Shown here one piece after another: positions 34,840 through 44,700 of a stretch of DNA of 64,000 nt (positions within the stretch are counted from its first letter, which is position 1; each line of letters starts with the position of its first letter). Both the position numbers and the translations under genes were made by a program. The DNA comes from Miltoncostaea sp036826475 (GTDB lineage: Bacteria > Actinomycetota > Thermoleophilia > Miltoncostaeales > Miltoncostaeaceae): positions 1 to 64,000 of the forward strand of contig DAISWG010000014.1 in NCBI GenBank assembly GCA_036826475.1, written 5' to 3'. Below the pieces are notes generated by a model, which worked only from the letters and a program-made list of their open reading frames with translations, searched no databases and was not told where the DNA came from.

Positions 34840-35918
34840 GCCGTGAAGCCGTGCCCGCCGATCAGGCGGACGGCCTCCTCGGCGGCCGCCGGCCCGTCGA
34901 CGAGCAGCACCAGCTCCCCCTCGCCGTCCGGCGGCCCCGGGCGCAGGCTCAGGTCCTCGATGTTGATGTGCGCGTGGCCCAGCGCCGTCGCGATCTCGGA
35001 GATCACGCCCGGCCGGTTCGGCACCGCCACCACCACCCTGGCCGGCTCGGCGGGCCCGTCGTCGGCGGGCGTCCGGAGGCGGGCGCGGGCCTCCGCCGCG
35101 TCACCGACGAAGCGCAGCAGCCAGTCGCGGTCGCCGCGCACGAGCGCCGCCTCCACCTCCCCGAGCCGGCCCAGGTAGGCGCGCAGCTCGTCGAGCACCG
35201 CGGCCCTATTCGCGATCAGGATGTCCGCCCAGAGCGGCGGGTTCGACCCCGCCACCCGGGTCAGGTCGACGAACGACGGCCCGGCCGACCGCAGCGCCTC
35301 ACGGCCCGCGGGGGCGGTCGCGGCCGCCTGGTTGACCAGCGCCCCCGCCAGCACGTGCGGCAGGTGCGAGACGAGGGCCATGAGGCGGTCGTGCACATCG
35401 GCGTCGATCGCCACGGGCCGCGCGCCCACCGACGCGACCAGGCCGTGGAGGCGGGCGAACAGGTCGGGCCGCGCCTCGGCCGCCGGGGTCAGGAACCACG
35501 TGGCCCCGCGGAACAGCGATCCGCGGGCGAACGCGACGCCGGTGCGCTCCGCCCCGCAGACCGGGTGGCCGCCGATGAAGCGCTCCCGCTCCTCCGGCGA
35601 GAGTCCCGCGACGACGGCGCCCTTCGCCGACCCGAGGTCGGTGACCAGGCAGCCGGGGCCGCCCGCGGCCAGGGCGCGACGGGCCAGTGCCGCGATCTCC
35701 GGGACGGGTGCGGCCAGCACGACGGTGGCCGCGCCCTCCGCCGCCTCCTCCACCGAGGCGGCGGCGTCCGTGATGGCCCCGACGGCCCGCGCGACGCGCA
35801 GCGCCTCGGGGTCGGGGTCGACACCCCGCACCTCGACGCCGTCGCCGTCGCGCAGCGCCAGGCCGAGCGACCCGCCCATGAGCCCGACGCCGACGATGGC
35901 GACCGGGCCCACGCTCAC
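34812..35918 (-). CDS. tyrA: prephenate/arogenate dehydrogenase with ACT domain
   Basis: Oxidative decarboxylation towards tyrosine. 368 residues: N-terminal NAD(P) motif VGVGLMGGSLGLA, TDLGSAKG, IGGHPVCGAERTG (substrate His), and HDRLMALVSHLPHVLA. A C-terminal ACT domain from about residue 290 (VVAVPNRPGVISEIATALG) suggests feedback control by an aromatic amino acid. GTG 35918 lies 4 bases after the aroF stop. Operon hisC-aroF-tyrA. Prephenate versus arogenate preference is not readable. Confidence 0.94.
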   Translation of the reverse strand: MSVGPVAIVGVGLMGGSLGLALRDGDGVEVRGVDPDPEALRVARAVGAITDAAASVEEAAEGAATVVLAAPVPEIAALARRALAAGGPGCLVTDLGSAKGAVVAGLSPEERERFIGGHPVCGAERTGVAFARGSLFRGATWFLTPAAEARPDLFARLHGLVASVGARPVAIDADVHDRLMALVSHLPHVLAGALVNQAAATAPAGREALRSAGPSFVDLTRVAGSNPPLWADILIANRAAVLDELRAYLGRLGEVEAALVRGDRDWLLRFVGDAAEARARLRTPADDGPAEPARVVVAVPNRPGVISEIATALGHAHINIEDLSLRPGPPDGEGELVLLVDGPAAAEEAVRLIGGHGFTAQAGPASSA

Positions 35919-35922
35919 GGGT

Positions 35923-36972
35923 TCACGCGCCGACCGCCACCTGCTCGTCGGCGCCGGAGATCACCAGGCCCATGAGGTCGACGCAGCGCTGCACGTCGGC
36001 CACCCACGCGCCGAAGGTCTCGGCGTGCAGGGCCTGCGGTCCGTCGCAGAGCGCGTTCTCGGGGGCCGGGTGCACCTCGACGATCAGGCCGTCGGCGCCG
36101 GCGACGACGGCGGCGCGCGCCATCGGCAGGATCAGGTCGCGCTTGCCGGCCGCGTGGGACGGGTCGACGATCACCGGCAGGCCCGTGTGCTGCTTCGCGG
36201 CCGGGACGGCGGAGATGTCGAGCGTCGAGCGCGTCGCGGTCTCGAAGGTGCGGATGCCCCGCTCGCAGAGGACGATGTCCTGGTTGCCCTCGCGGGCGAT
36301 GTACTCGGCCGACAGCAGCCACTCCTCGACGGTGGCCGACAGGCCGCGCTTCAGGAGCACGGGCACGCTGGTGCGGCCGACCTCCCGGAGCAGGTCGAAG
36401 TTCTGCATGTTGCGGGCGCCGAGCTGGATCATGTCGGCGACCTCGAGGACGTCGTCCAGCTGGCGGACGTCCATGAGCTCGGTCACGATCGGCAGGCCCG
36501 TCTCCTCCCGCGCCTCGGCCAGGATCTCCAGGCCCGGCTTGCCGAGCCCCTGGAAGGCGTACGGGGACGTGCGCGGCTTGTAGGCGCCGCCGCGGAGGGC
36601 GGTCGCGCCGGCGGCCTTGCAGGCGCGGGCGGAGGCCAGCGTCTGCTCGCGCGACTCGACGGCGCAGGGGCCGGCGATCAGGCCGAACGACCCGCCGCCG
36701 ATCGGGCGGCCGGCCACCTCGACCACGGTGCCGCGGCCGCGGAACTCCGCCGAGACCAGCTTGTACGGCTTGAGGATCGGGACGACCTTCTCGACCCCCG
36801 GTTCGCCCTCGAGGTTGAGGGACGAGATGAGCGCCCGGTCGTCACCGATGGCGCCGATGACCGTGACGAACTCGCCGCGCGAGGGATGGGCCTTGGCGCC
36901 GACCTGCTCGATGCGGTCGATGACGTGGCGCACCTGGTCCTCGGTGGCGCCCTCCTGCATCACGATCATCAT
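35923..36972 (-). CDS. aroF: 3-deoxy-7-phosphoheptulonate (DAHP) synthase
   Basis: First shikimate step: erythrose 4-phosphate plus phosphoenolpyruvate. 349 residues, the type I-beta form with an N-terminal ferredoxin-like regulatory domain (about 1-75: MMIVMQEGATEDQVRHV) and a KDOPS-like barrel: IAGPCAVES, GGAYKPRTSPYAFQGLG, IQLGARNMQNFDLLR, CERGIRTFE, VDPSHAAGKRDL and VEVHPAPENALCDG. ATG 36972 overlaps the hisC-like stop as ATGA. Confidence 0.96.
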   Translation of the reverse strand: MMIVMQEGATEDQVRHVIDRIEQVGAKAHPSRGEFVTVIGAIGDDRALISSLNLEGEPGVEKVVPILKPYKLVSAEFRGRGTVVEVAGRPIGGGSFGLIAGPCAVESREQTLASARACKAAGATALRGGAYKPRTSPYAFQGLGKPGLEILAEAREETGLPIVTELMDVRQLDDVLEVADMIQLGARNMQNFDLLREVGRTSVPVLLKRGLSATVEEWLLSAEYIAREGNQDIVLCERGIRTFETATRSTLDISAVPAAKQHTGLPVIVDPSHAAGKRDLILPMARAAVVAGADGLIVEVHPAPENALCDGPQALHAETFGAWVADVQRCVDLMGLVISGADEQVAVGA

Positions 36973-38111
36973 GGTGGTGTCCGTCCTGGTCCGCTGTCGT
37001 GGTGGGCGGGCGCGGCGAGCCGGGCCCGCGCCGAGAGGAAAGCGTCGTTCTCGTCCGGGGTCCCGATGGAGACGCGCAGGTGGCCCGGACAGCCGAGCGG
37101 CGCACCATCCCGAACGATCACGCCGAGGCGCAACAGCTGCTCGTGGGCACCGACCGATCCATCGGCCGGATCGGAATCCGGCCGCACCAGGATAAAGTTG
37201 GCCTGGCTGCCGGTAAAGGCCCAGCTCGAATCGGCGAGCGCGGCGGTCACCCTGGCACGTTCGTCCACGACGGCGCGGACCCGCCGTACCAGATCGTGGG
37301 GGTGCCGCAGGCTCTCGAGGGCCGCGGCCTGGGCGAGGGCGTTGGTGTTGAACGGCTGGCGCACCTTGTCGAGGGCGGCGATCCAGCCCGATCCGCCGAC
37401 CCCGTAGCCCACCCGCAGGCCGCAGAGGCCGTGGGCCTTGCTGAACGTGCGGGTCACCAGCAGGTTGGGCCGTTCCCGCGCAAGCGACATCGTGCGGCCG
37501 GCGTCGGGCCGGTCGACGAAGTCGAAGTACGCCTCGTCGACGAGGATCGCGAGATCCTCGGGCAGGCCGTCGACGAACCGCTCGAGCTCGTCGGCCGAGC
37601 GGTACACGCCCGTCGGGTTGTTCGGGTTGCACACCACGACGAGGCGGGTGGTCTCATCCACCGCAGCCGCCATCGCGTCGAGGTCGTGGCCCAGGTCCGG
37701 CGCGAGCGGCACCGGAACGGCGCGCGCCCCCGCGGCGGCGGCCAGGTGCGGGTAGAGCGCGAACGACGGGTCGGCGTGCACCACGCTGGTCCCCGGGTCG
37801 AGCAGCGCCTGGCCCGCGTAGAGGATCAGCTCGCATGACCCGTTGCCGACGACCACCGCGTCCGGGCCCACCCCGTGCCGCTCCGCCAGGGCCCGCCGCA
37901 GCGCGCGCGCCGGGCCGTCCGGGTAGCGGTTGAGGCCGCCGATCCCGGCCGTGACGACGTCCACCACCTCGGGCATCGGCGGGAAGGGGCTCTCGTTGGA
38001 GGCCAGCTTGACCGCCGCATCCAGCCCGAACCTGGCGAGGACCTCGGCCGTCGTGAGCCCGGGCTCGTAGCGCGGGATGGACGCGAGACGCGGTGAGACG
38101 CGGATGGACAC
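36969..38111 (-). CDS. hisC: histidinol-phosphate/aromatic aminotransferase
   Basis: PLP-dependent class II aminotransferase of 380 residues: KLASNESPFPP, NRYPDG, CNPNNPTG, DEAYFDF, and TFSKAHGLCGLRVGYG with the Schiff-base Lys. The family covers histidinol-phosphate and aromatic aminotransferases. Its place at the head of aroF-tyrA favours an aromatic (phenylalanine/tyrosine) role, possibly dual; the symbol is a family name, not a proven specificity. GTG 38111 has TACACT 8 bases upstream and no Shine-Dalgarno. Confidence 0.9.
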   Translation of the reverse strand: MSIRVSPRLASIPRYEPGLTTAEVLARFGLDAAVKLASNESPFPPMPEVVDVVTAGIGGLNRYPDGPARALRRALAERHGVGPDAVVVGNGSCELILYAGQALLDPGTSVVHADPSFALYPHLAAAAGARAVPVPLAPDLGHDLDAMAAAVDETTRLVVVCNPNNPTGVYRSADELERFVDGLPEDLAILVDEAYFDFVDRPDAGRTMSLARERPNLLVTRTFSKAHGLCGLRVGYGVGGSGWIAALDKVRQPFNTNALAQAAALESLRHPHDLVRRVRAVVDERARVTAALADSSWAFTGSQANFILVRPDSDPADGSVGAHEQLLRLGVIVRDGAPLGCPGHLRVSIGTPDENDAFLSARARLAAPAHHDSGPGRTPP

Positions 38112-38119
38112 CGCCCGAC

Positions 38120-38125
38120 AGTGTA
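38120..38125 (-). promoter_or_regulatory. -10 box for the hisC-aroF-tyrA operon
   Basis: Minus-strand TACACT, 8 bases before the GTG start. Leaderless-type spacing. Confidence 0.4.
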
Positions 38126-38184
38126 CGACCGGCGCGTGGTCGACCTCACGGAGGGTGGACGCCCCGCCGCCCCCTCCGCGCGCT

Positions 38185-38204
38185 ATTGTCGCGCTGACGC
38201 CAAT
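38185..38204 (+). promoter_or_regulatory. 20-bp imperfect dyad upstream of nadB
   Basis: attgtcgcgctgacgccaat matches its own complement at the outer ATTG/CAAT and two further pairs (ATTGnCG...CGnCAAT). It overlaps TATTGT (38184-38189), a possible -10 for nadB, so a repressor bound here would block transcription of nadB-nadA-nadC. Candidate only. Confidence 0.35.
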
Positions 38205-38237
38205 TCGGCGGCCTGTTTCCGTCAAAGGGACAACAAC

Positions 38238-39812
38238 GTGGTCGGAGTACCGGACAGGGACCCCGTGATCGTGGTCGGCAGCGGCATCGCGGGCGGGCTG
38301 CTGGCGCTCGCCGCCGCCGAGTCCGGGCCCGTCGTGCTGGTGACGAAGGCCGCCCTCGGCGAGGGCAGCACCCGCCGCGCGCAGGGCGGGATCGCCGCCG
38401 CGGTCGACGCCGGCGACACGATCGACGCCCACGTGGCGGACACCCTTGCGGCCGGCGCCGGGCTCTGCGACGTCGAGGCGGTCGCCCGGATCTGCGCGGA
38501 GGGCCCGGCCCAGGTCGAGACGCTGCTGCGGCGGGGCGTGCGGTTCGACCAGGATCCCCTCGGCGGGCTGGAGCTGGCGCGTGAGGGGGCGCACTCGGCG
38601 GCGCGCGTGGTGCACGCCGGCGGCGACGCGACCGGCGCCCACATCGTCGCCGCCCTGGCCGCCGCGCTCCGGCGCGACCCGCGGGTCGTGATCGCCGAGG
38701 AGGAGACGGCCCTGGAGGTGGTGGTGCGCCACGGGCGCGCCTGCGGCCTGCGGTCCCGCACCGCCGACGGCCGGGAGATCACCCGCTGGGCCCGCGCGGT
38801 GGTGCTCGCGACCGGCGGCTCCGGCCACCTGTACGCCCGTACGACCAACCCGCTCGGCGCCACCGCCGACGGCCCGGCGCTGGCCGCCCGCGCCGGCGCC
38901 GCGCTCGCCGACCTCGAGCTGGTGCAGTTCCACCCCACCGCCCTCGCCCTGGGCGACAGCCCCCTCGGACTGGTGAGCGAGGCCGTGCGCGGCGAGGGGG
39001 CGGTCCTCCGCGACGCCGCCGGATACCGCTTCATGCCGGATGAGCACCCGATGGCCGAGCTCGGCCCGAGGGACGTGGTGGCGCGGGCGATCGACCGCCG
39101 GGCGCGCCGGATGGCCGCGGACGTGACGCTCGACCTGCGGCATCTCGACCCGGTCGATGTCCACCGCCGGTTCCCGACGGTCGCGGCGATCTGCGCGGAG
39201 CACGGCCTCGACCTGGCCCGCGACCGGATCCCGGTGACGCCGGCGGCGCACTACTCCATCGGCGGGGTGCTCACCGACATGGCCGGGCGCTCGACCCTCC
39301 CCGGGCTGTTCGCGATCGGCGAGTGCGCGGCCACCGGCGCGCACGGCGCGAACCGGCTCGCCTCGAACGGCCTGCTGGAGGCGGCGGTGATGGCCGCCGC
39401 CGCGGCCGAGGCGGTCGCCGGCGACGCCGACGCCTGGCCGGAGGGCCCCCTCGCGGCCGCCGTGCCGGCCGACGGCCGCGCGCCCGCCACGCCGGACGCC
39501 CGCCGGGCGGTGCAGGCCGCGATGTGGGAGGGGGTCGGCGTGCGGCGCGACGCCGCCGGTCTCGCCTCGGCCGCCGCCGCCCTCGACGCGATCGCGCCGG
39601 GGGACGACCCGGAGACCGCGAACCTGCTGCTGGTCGCGAGGCTCGCCGCCGCGGCGGCGGACATCCGCACGGAGAGCCGCGGCGCCCACTTCCGCTCCGA
39701 CTTCCCCCTCCCCGATCCCGCCCGGGCCCGCCGCATCGCGTGGGCGGGCGGGCAGCCGTTCCTCGTCCCCGACGCCCGGCATGGCCGGGCACTCGCCCTG
39801 GAGGCCGCATGA
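38238..39812 (+). CDS. nadB: L-aspartate oxidase
   Basis: First step of de novo NAD synthesis: aspartate to iminoaspartate, FAD-dependent. 524 residues: VVGSGIAGGLLALAA (FAD dinucleotide motif), RRAQGGIAAA, VLATGGSGHLY, QFHPTAL, EAVRGEGAVLRD, AHYSIGGV and GLFAIGECAATGAHGANRLASN. GTG 38238 has AGGGA 7 bases upstream; earlier in-frame ATG codons lie in the hisC-nadB spacer without support. Coupled to nadA by ATGA. Confidence 0.96.
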   Translation: MVGVPDRDPVIVVGSGIAGGLLALAAAESGPVVLVTKAALGEGSTRRAQGGIAAAVDAGDTIDAHVADTLAAGAGLCDVEAVARICAEGPAQVETLLRRGVRFDQDPLGGLELAREGAHSAARVVHAGGDATGAHIVAALAAALRRDPRVVIAEEETALEVVVRHGRACGLRSRTADGREITRWARAVVLATGGSGHLYARTTNPLGATADGPALAARAGAALADLELVQFHPTALALGDSPLGLVSEAVRGEGAVLRDAAGYRFMPDEHPMAELGPRDVVARAIDRRARRMAADVTLDLRHLDPVDVHRRFPTVAAICAEHGLDLARDRIPVTPAAHYSIGGVLTDMAGRSTLPGLFAIGECAATGAHGANRLASNGLLEAAVMAAAAAEAVAGDADAWPEGPLAAAVPADGRAPATPDARRAVQAAMWEGVGVRRDAAGLASAAAALDAIAPGDDPETANLLLVARLAAAAADIRTESRGAHFRSDFPLPDPARARRIAWAGGQPFLVPDARHGRALALEAA

Positions 39813-40918
39813 CCACCACCGCCATCGGACCCGCCTGCGCCCTGCCGACGACCGAGACCGCGGCCGGCCAGGAGGAGCTCTGGGAGCGCGCCTGGGCCGC
39901 CCGGAACGCCCTGGGGGAGCGGGCCGTGATCCTGGGCCACCACTACCAGCGCGACGAGGTCATCGCGTTCGCGGACGTGACGGGCGACTCGTTCCTGCTC
40001 GCCCGCCGCGGCGCCGAGGCCACCCGGGCCGACCTGGTCGTGTTCCTGGGGGTGTACTTCATGGCCGAGGCCGCCGACGTCCTCCGCGCCCCCCATCAGA
40101 CGGTGGTGCTCCCCGACCTGGGCGCCGGCTGCCACCTGGCGGAGTGCGCGGACATCTACACCGTCCGCGACGCGTGGGACCAGATGGCCCAGGCGCTGCC
40201 GGGCAGGAAGGTCATCCCGCTGACCTACATGAACTCCGGCGCCGACCTGAAGGCGTTCGTCGGCGCCCACGGCGGTGCCGTGTGCACCTCGGGCAACGCG
40301 GAGAAGGCCTTCCGCTGGGCGCTCGCCGAGGGGGACGCGGTCTTCTTCTTCCCCGACGAGCACCTGGGCCGCAACACGGCCTGTCGTCTGGGCATGGACC
40401 CGGGCGCCCCGCTCGTATGGGACCCGCGCAAGGCGGATCTCGGCGGCATCCCCGGCGACGACCTGGCCGACGCGCGGGTGGTCCTGTGGAAGGGCTTCTG
40501 CAACGTCCACACCGGCTTCAACGTCCGGCAGATCCAGGCGGCTCGCGAGGCCGACCCGGACGTGACGGTGATCGTGCACCCCGAGTGCCCGCGGCCGGTG
40601 GTGGAGGCGGCCGACGAGGACGGCAGCACCGAGTACATCATCCGCCGCTGCGACGAGCTCCCCGCCGGGGCGTCCGCGGTGATCGGGACGGACTGGAACC
40701 TGGTGAACCGCCTGCGGCTGCGTCACCCGGACAAGCGGATCTCCTGCCTGAAGGAGGATCTCTGCCCGTGCGTGACGATGAACCGGATCGACCTGCCGAA
40801 GCTGACGTGGTGCCTGGAGTCCCTGGCGGCGGGCGAGATCGTGAACGTGGTGGCGGTGGACCCGGAGATGGCCCGGCTGGGCCGTCTCGCCCTCGACCGG
40901 ATGCTCGCCCTGGCGTGA
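39809..40918 (+). CDS. nadA: quinolinate synthase A
   Basis: Condenses iminoaspartate with dihydroxyacetone phosphate to quinolinate. 369 residues, long form. Three [4Fe-4S] ligand regions are visible: GAGCHLAEC, HPECPRP and CLKEDLCPC near the C-terminus. ILGHHYQRDEV and TYMNSGAD are substrate motifs. ATG 39809 overlaps nadB (ATGA) and the stop overlaps nadC (GTGA). Confidence 0.97.
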   Translation: MTTTAIGPACALPTTETAAGQEELWERAWAARNALGERAVILGHHYQRDEVIAFADVTGDSFLLARRGAEATRADLVVFLGVYFMAEAADVLRAPHQTVVLPDLGAGCHLAECADIYTVRDAWDQMAQALPGRKVIPLTYMNSGADLKAFVGAHGGAVCTSGNAEKAFRWALAEGDAVFFFPDEHLGRNTACRLGMDPGAPLVWDPRKADLGGIPGDDLADARVVLWKGFCNVHTGFNVRQIQAAREADPDVTVIVHPECPRPVVEAADEDGSTEYIIRRCDELPAGASAVIGTDWNLVNRLRLRHPDKRISCLKEDLCPCVTMNRIDLPKLTWCLESLAAGEIVNVVAVDPEMARLGRLALDRMLALA

Positions 40919-41733
40919 CCCTGGGGACGTCGGAGGTCGTCGCCGCCGCGCTGGCCGAGGACCTCGGCGACCGCGGCGACATCACGTCGGAGCTGCTCGT
41001 CCCCGCCGACGCGGTGGCCACCGCGAGGGTCGTCGCGCGCCGGCCCGGCGTGCTCGCGGGGCGCGCGGCGGCGGAGGAGGTCCTGCGCCAGACCGGGGTC
41101 GCGGGGGCGTGGCGGCTGGACGACGGCGCCCGCCTGGAGCCGGGGTCGGTGGTGTGCGAGATCACCGGCCCGGCGCGGGCCGTCCTCACGGCCGAGCGGA
41201 CGCTGCTGAACCTGCTCTGCCATCTGTCGGGGGTCGCGACGCTGACCGCCGCGTACGCCGAGGCGGCCTCCCCTGCCGCGGTCCTCGACACCCGCAAGAC
41301 GACCCCCGGGTTGCGGGCGCTGGAGAAGGCGGCCGTCGTCGCCGGCGGCGGCGTCAACCACCGCATGGGGCTCCACGACCGGGTGCTGGTGAAGGACAAC
41401 CACCTGGCGCTCGCCGGCGCCGGGCTGGTGGACGCCGTGGCTCGCGCGCGCCGGGAGCTGCCGGGCGTGCTGGTGGAGGTGGAGGCCGACGACCTCGCGG
41501 GCGTCCACCACGCCCTCGACGCCGGCGCCGACTGGATCCTGCTGGACAACATGTCCACCGACGAGCTGCGCGAGGCGGTCGCCGCCGTCGCCGGCCGGGC
41601 GAAGCTCGAGGCGTCCGGCGGGATGGCCCTGGAGGGCGCCCGCGCCGCCGGCGCGACGGGCGTCGACGCGATCTCGGTCGGCGCCCTCACCCACTCCGCC
41701 CCCGCCCTCGACCTGGGTCTCGACATCGACTGA
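40915..41733 (+). CDS. nadC: nicotinate-nucleotide pyrophosphorylase (quinolinate phosphoribosyltransferase)
   Basis: Third enzyme of de novo NAD synthesis. 272 residues: AEDLGDRGDITSELLV, TRKTTPGLRALEKAAV, GGGVNHRMGLHDRVLVKDNHLAL, VEVEADDL, ILLDNMS and EASGGM. GTG 40915 overlaps nadA. The three nad genes form a complete aspartate-to-NaMN operon. Confidence 0.97.
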   Translation: MTLGTSEVVAAALAEDLGDRGDITSELLVPADAVATARVVARRPGVLAGRAAAEEVLRQTGVAGAWRLDDGARLEPGSVVCEITGPARAVLTAERTLLNLLCHLSGVATLTAAYAEAASPAAVLDTRKTTPGLRALEKAAVVAGGGVNHRMGLHDRVLVKDNHLALAGAGLVDAVARARRELPGVLVEVEADDLAGVHHALDAGADWILLDNMSTDELREAVAAVAGRAKLEASGGMALEGARAAGATGVDAISVGALTHSAPALDLGLDID

Positions 41734-41752
41734 CTCGGGTGGCGCTGCGCTG

Positions 41753-44700
41753 CTATCCCGTCGGCCGCTGCGACGTGAGGACGGCCAGCGCAAGGGACGC
41801 ACCCATGGCCTCGAACGACTGCTGGGCAAGCGTCGCCGCGTGCTCGTCGTGGAACAAGCAGCCCAGTTCCAGGTGCGTCAGTGCCGCCTCGTATCGCATG
41901 CCGAGCCGCTCGGCCTCTTCGGCGCCCCTCCGAAGGCCACGCCTCGCTCGCCGGACTGCCCCTTCCGCGTGGTCGCAGAGGGCGCGTACGCGCAGGGCAC
42001 CGGGTACGCCCTCCCGGGCGACCCTGCTCCGCCGGGCCGCCTCTTCCGCGGCCTCTCTTGCGCGTTGGAGCGGGCCCGCGTCGCGACCCGCTCGGACGCT
42101 CGCGAGATGGATCTCGGCCGCCACGGCGGGTGCGTGCACCGCGTGGATTCCCGAGAACCCGTGACGCGCCACGAGGGCCTCACCCTCTTCAATCGCCGCG
42201 AGCGCCTCAGCCCGCCGCCCGAGACGGAGATGGCACCGTCCGATCTCCGTCTGGAGCGTTACGGCGGTCGCCGATGGAGCGGACCGGTAATGGGCGCGCG
42301 CCTCGGCGAGCAGCGCCAACGCCGTCGTCCAGTCACCCTGACACGAGAGCACGCCGGCCCGGCTCTGAAGCGCGTATGCGCTGAGCTCATGGTCCGACGT
42401 GTCCTCGGCGATCGCAGCGACGCCCTGGACCACGTCGAGCGCCTCCGAGAAGCGGCCGCACTGCCGGAGGATCCGGCTCCTCAGGATCGCACTGACTCCC
42501 GCCGGCCTCAGCTCTCCCCCATCCTGGTACAAGACCTCTGCGCGACCCAGCGACTCGAGCCCAGCCACGAAGTCGCCACGGAGCATTTCCGTGAACCCTC
42601 TCGCGAACCAGGCTGCGCCCTGGACGAGCGTGTCGTCCGTTCGTTCGGCGAGTTCGAGGGAGCGCCTGACGTATCGCGGTGCCGTGCGGCGCAACGGGCT
42701 GTGCGCGAGCGCCAGGGCGTACGCCGCAGCGGCGCCCGCCCAGCCGGACAGATCGCCGGTCCTCGCCGTATGATCGAGCATCAGGAGGCAGTCGAGCGTG
42801 TAGCGCTGCGGATCGACGATGAAGTCGATCCAGACCAACGTCGTGTACGCGGCGGTCAGCTCGGCGTCGCGAAGGGTCTCGTCAGCCGACCGGCCGTTCG
42901 GTACCGGGCCCCCGCGCAGCGCCTCGCGCCCCATGCGTCGCAGGAGGGCACGCCGGTCGCCGGCCGTCGACGCCGGATAGGGGGCTTCGAGCGCCGAGAG
43001 CGCGGCTTCCAAGTGCTCCCGGGCAGCCTCGTGCTCGCCGAGCCGGAAGAGCGCCTGTCCCATGCCGCGCTCAAGGGCGGCGCGCTCAACAGGGTTCCAG
43101 CGGGTCCCGAAGACGCGCTCATGAGTCCGGAGCGCCTCCCGGTAGGCGGCGAGCGCCTCGCGGTCCGCGGCGATCCTGCCGGCGCCCTGCGCCGCGGCGA
43201 GCAAGTGGTGGCGCGCCTCCTCCCACGACTCCGCCTCGGCGTAGTGGTACGCCAGCAGCCCGCGAACGCCATCGAGACGTCCCGCCCAGAGCGTCTCGAT
43301 GGCCTGGCCTGCCCGGCGATGGAGCTCACGACGGCGGGCACGGACGAGCGTGGCGTACGCAGTCTCCCGAACCAGCGCGTGTCGGAAGACGAATCGATCC
43401 TCCTCGCCGCCTCGGCTCATGCGGATCAGATCCCGGTCGAGCAGAGGCGCGATCGCAGCTTCGACCGCGATGGCCCCCTGCATCTCCTCCAGCATCCGAC
43501 GGCTGAATGTCCGGCCCACCACCGACGCAACCGTGATGAGATCCTTGGCATCGGCCGGGAGTCGGTCGATCCGCGACAGGATGACCTCCTGGACCGTCGT
43601 CGGGGCAGACGCACTGAGGACGCCCACCGTGGTCGGGACCGAGCGATCGCCTCCGCGGGAGTCCACGATCGACCGGGCGAGCTCCTCCAGGAACAAGGGG
43701 TTTCCGCCTGCGCTGTCGATGATGCGGGCGCGCTGGGCGGTGCCGAGCGTCGCGACACCGGGCAGCAGGTCGAGCAACTCGCCGCTGGACTCGATGCCCA
43801 ACGGCTCCAGGCTGATCTCCGCGAACCGCTCCGGTGGGAGCCTGCGTGCTGCGGTCCGCAAGCGGGGGAGGAACGTGTCATCCGAAGCCCTGCTGACCCA
43901 GATCACGACGAGCCCGGTCGTGGAGGCCAAGGGAATCAGGTGCTCGATGAGCTCCGCCGACGTGGCGTCCATCCAGTGTGCGTCCTCCAGGACGAGGGCG
44001 ACCCGCCGCCGGTTGGCGAGAGCCTCAACGAGGCGGCGGACGCTCAGGAGGATCTGCGCACGCACGGAAGAGCCGTCCGTGAGGTCGCGCCGGATCCGCG
44101 ATTCATCCTGCAACGCCAGCCCGGCGAGGGACGCCAAGTGCGGGACAGCGGCGGATGCTCCCGCGCCGAGCGCCTCGTTGGCGCGCGCGCGCAGCATGGC
44201 CAGGGCGCGATCCGGCGGATCACCATCCGCGATGCCCGCCCAGCGGCGCAGCATGCCGGTGACGGGGAAGTATCCCGTGCTCCTCCCGAGCGAGGTCGAC
44301 CGGGCCATGAGCCACTGGGGCGGCTCATCCCCAGCCGACCGAAGCCGCAGCTCTGCGAGGAGGCGCGACTTCCCCGACCCCGCCTCGCCCGTCACGATCG
44401 CGACCCCACCCGGTCCGGGCGATTCGGCGTCGGCGCGCAGCACGAGCGCGAGCAGTCTGTCGAGCTCCGACTCCCGGCCGACGAGAGACGTACGCGTCGG
44501 CTCGGTGCGATCAGGGGGATCCTCCCGGATCCCCTGGAGCCGGTACACGGTGACCGGCGCGCCGCGCCCGCGCAGCTCCCGGTCCCCGAGAGCCGTCGCG
44601 TCGACCATCCGGCGAACAAGGCCGAAGGTGGACGCGGAGATGTCGATCGCGCCCGGCGCGGCGGCTGCCTGGAGCCGGGCTGCGGTGTTCACCGCGTCGC

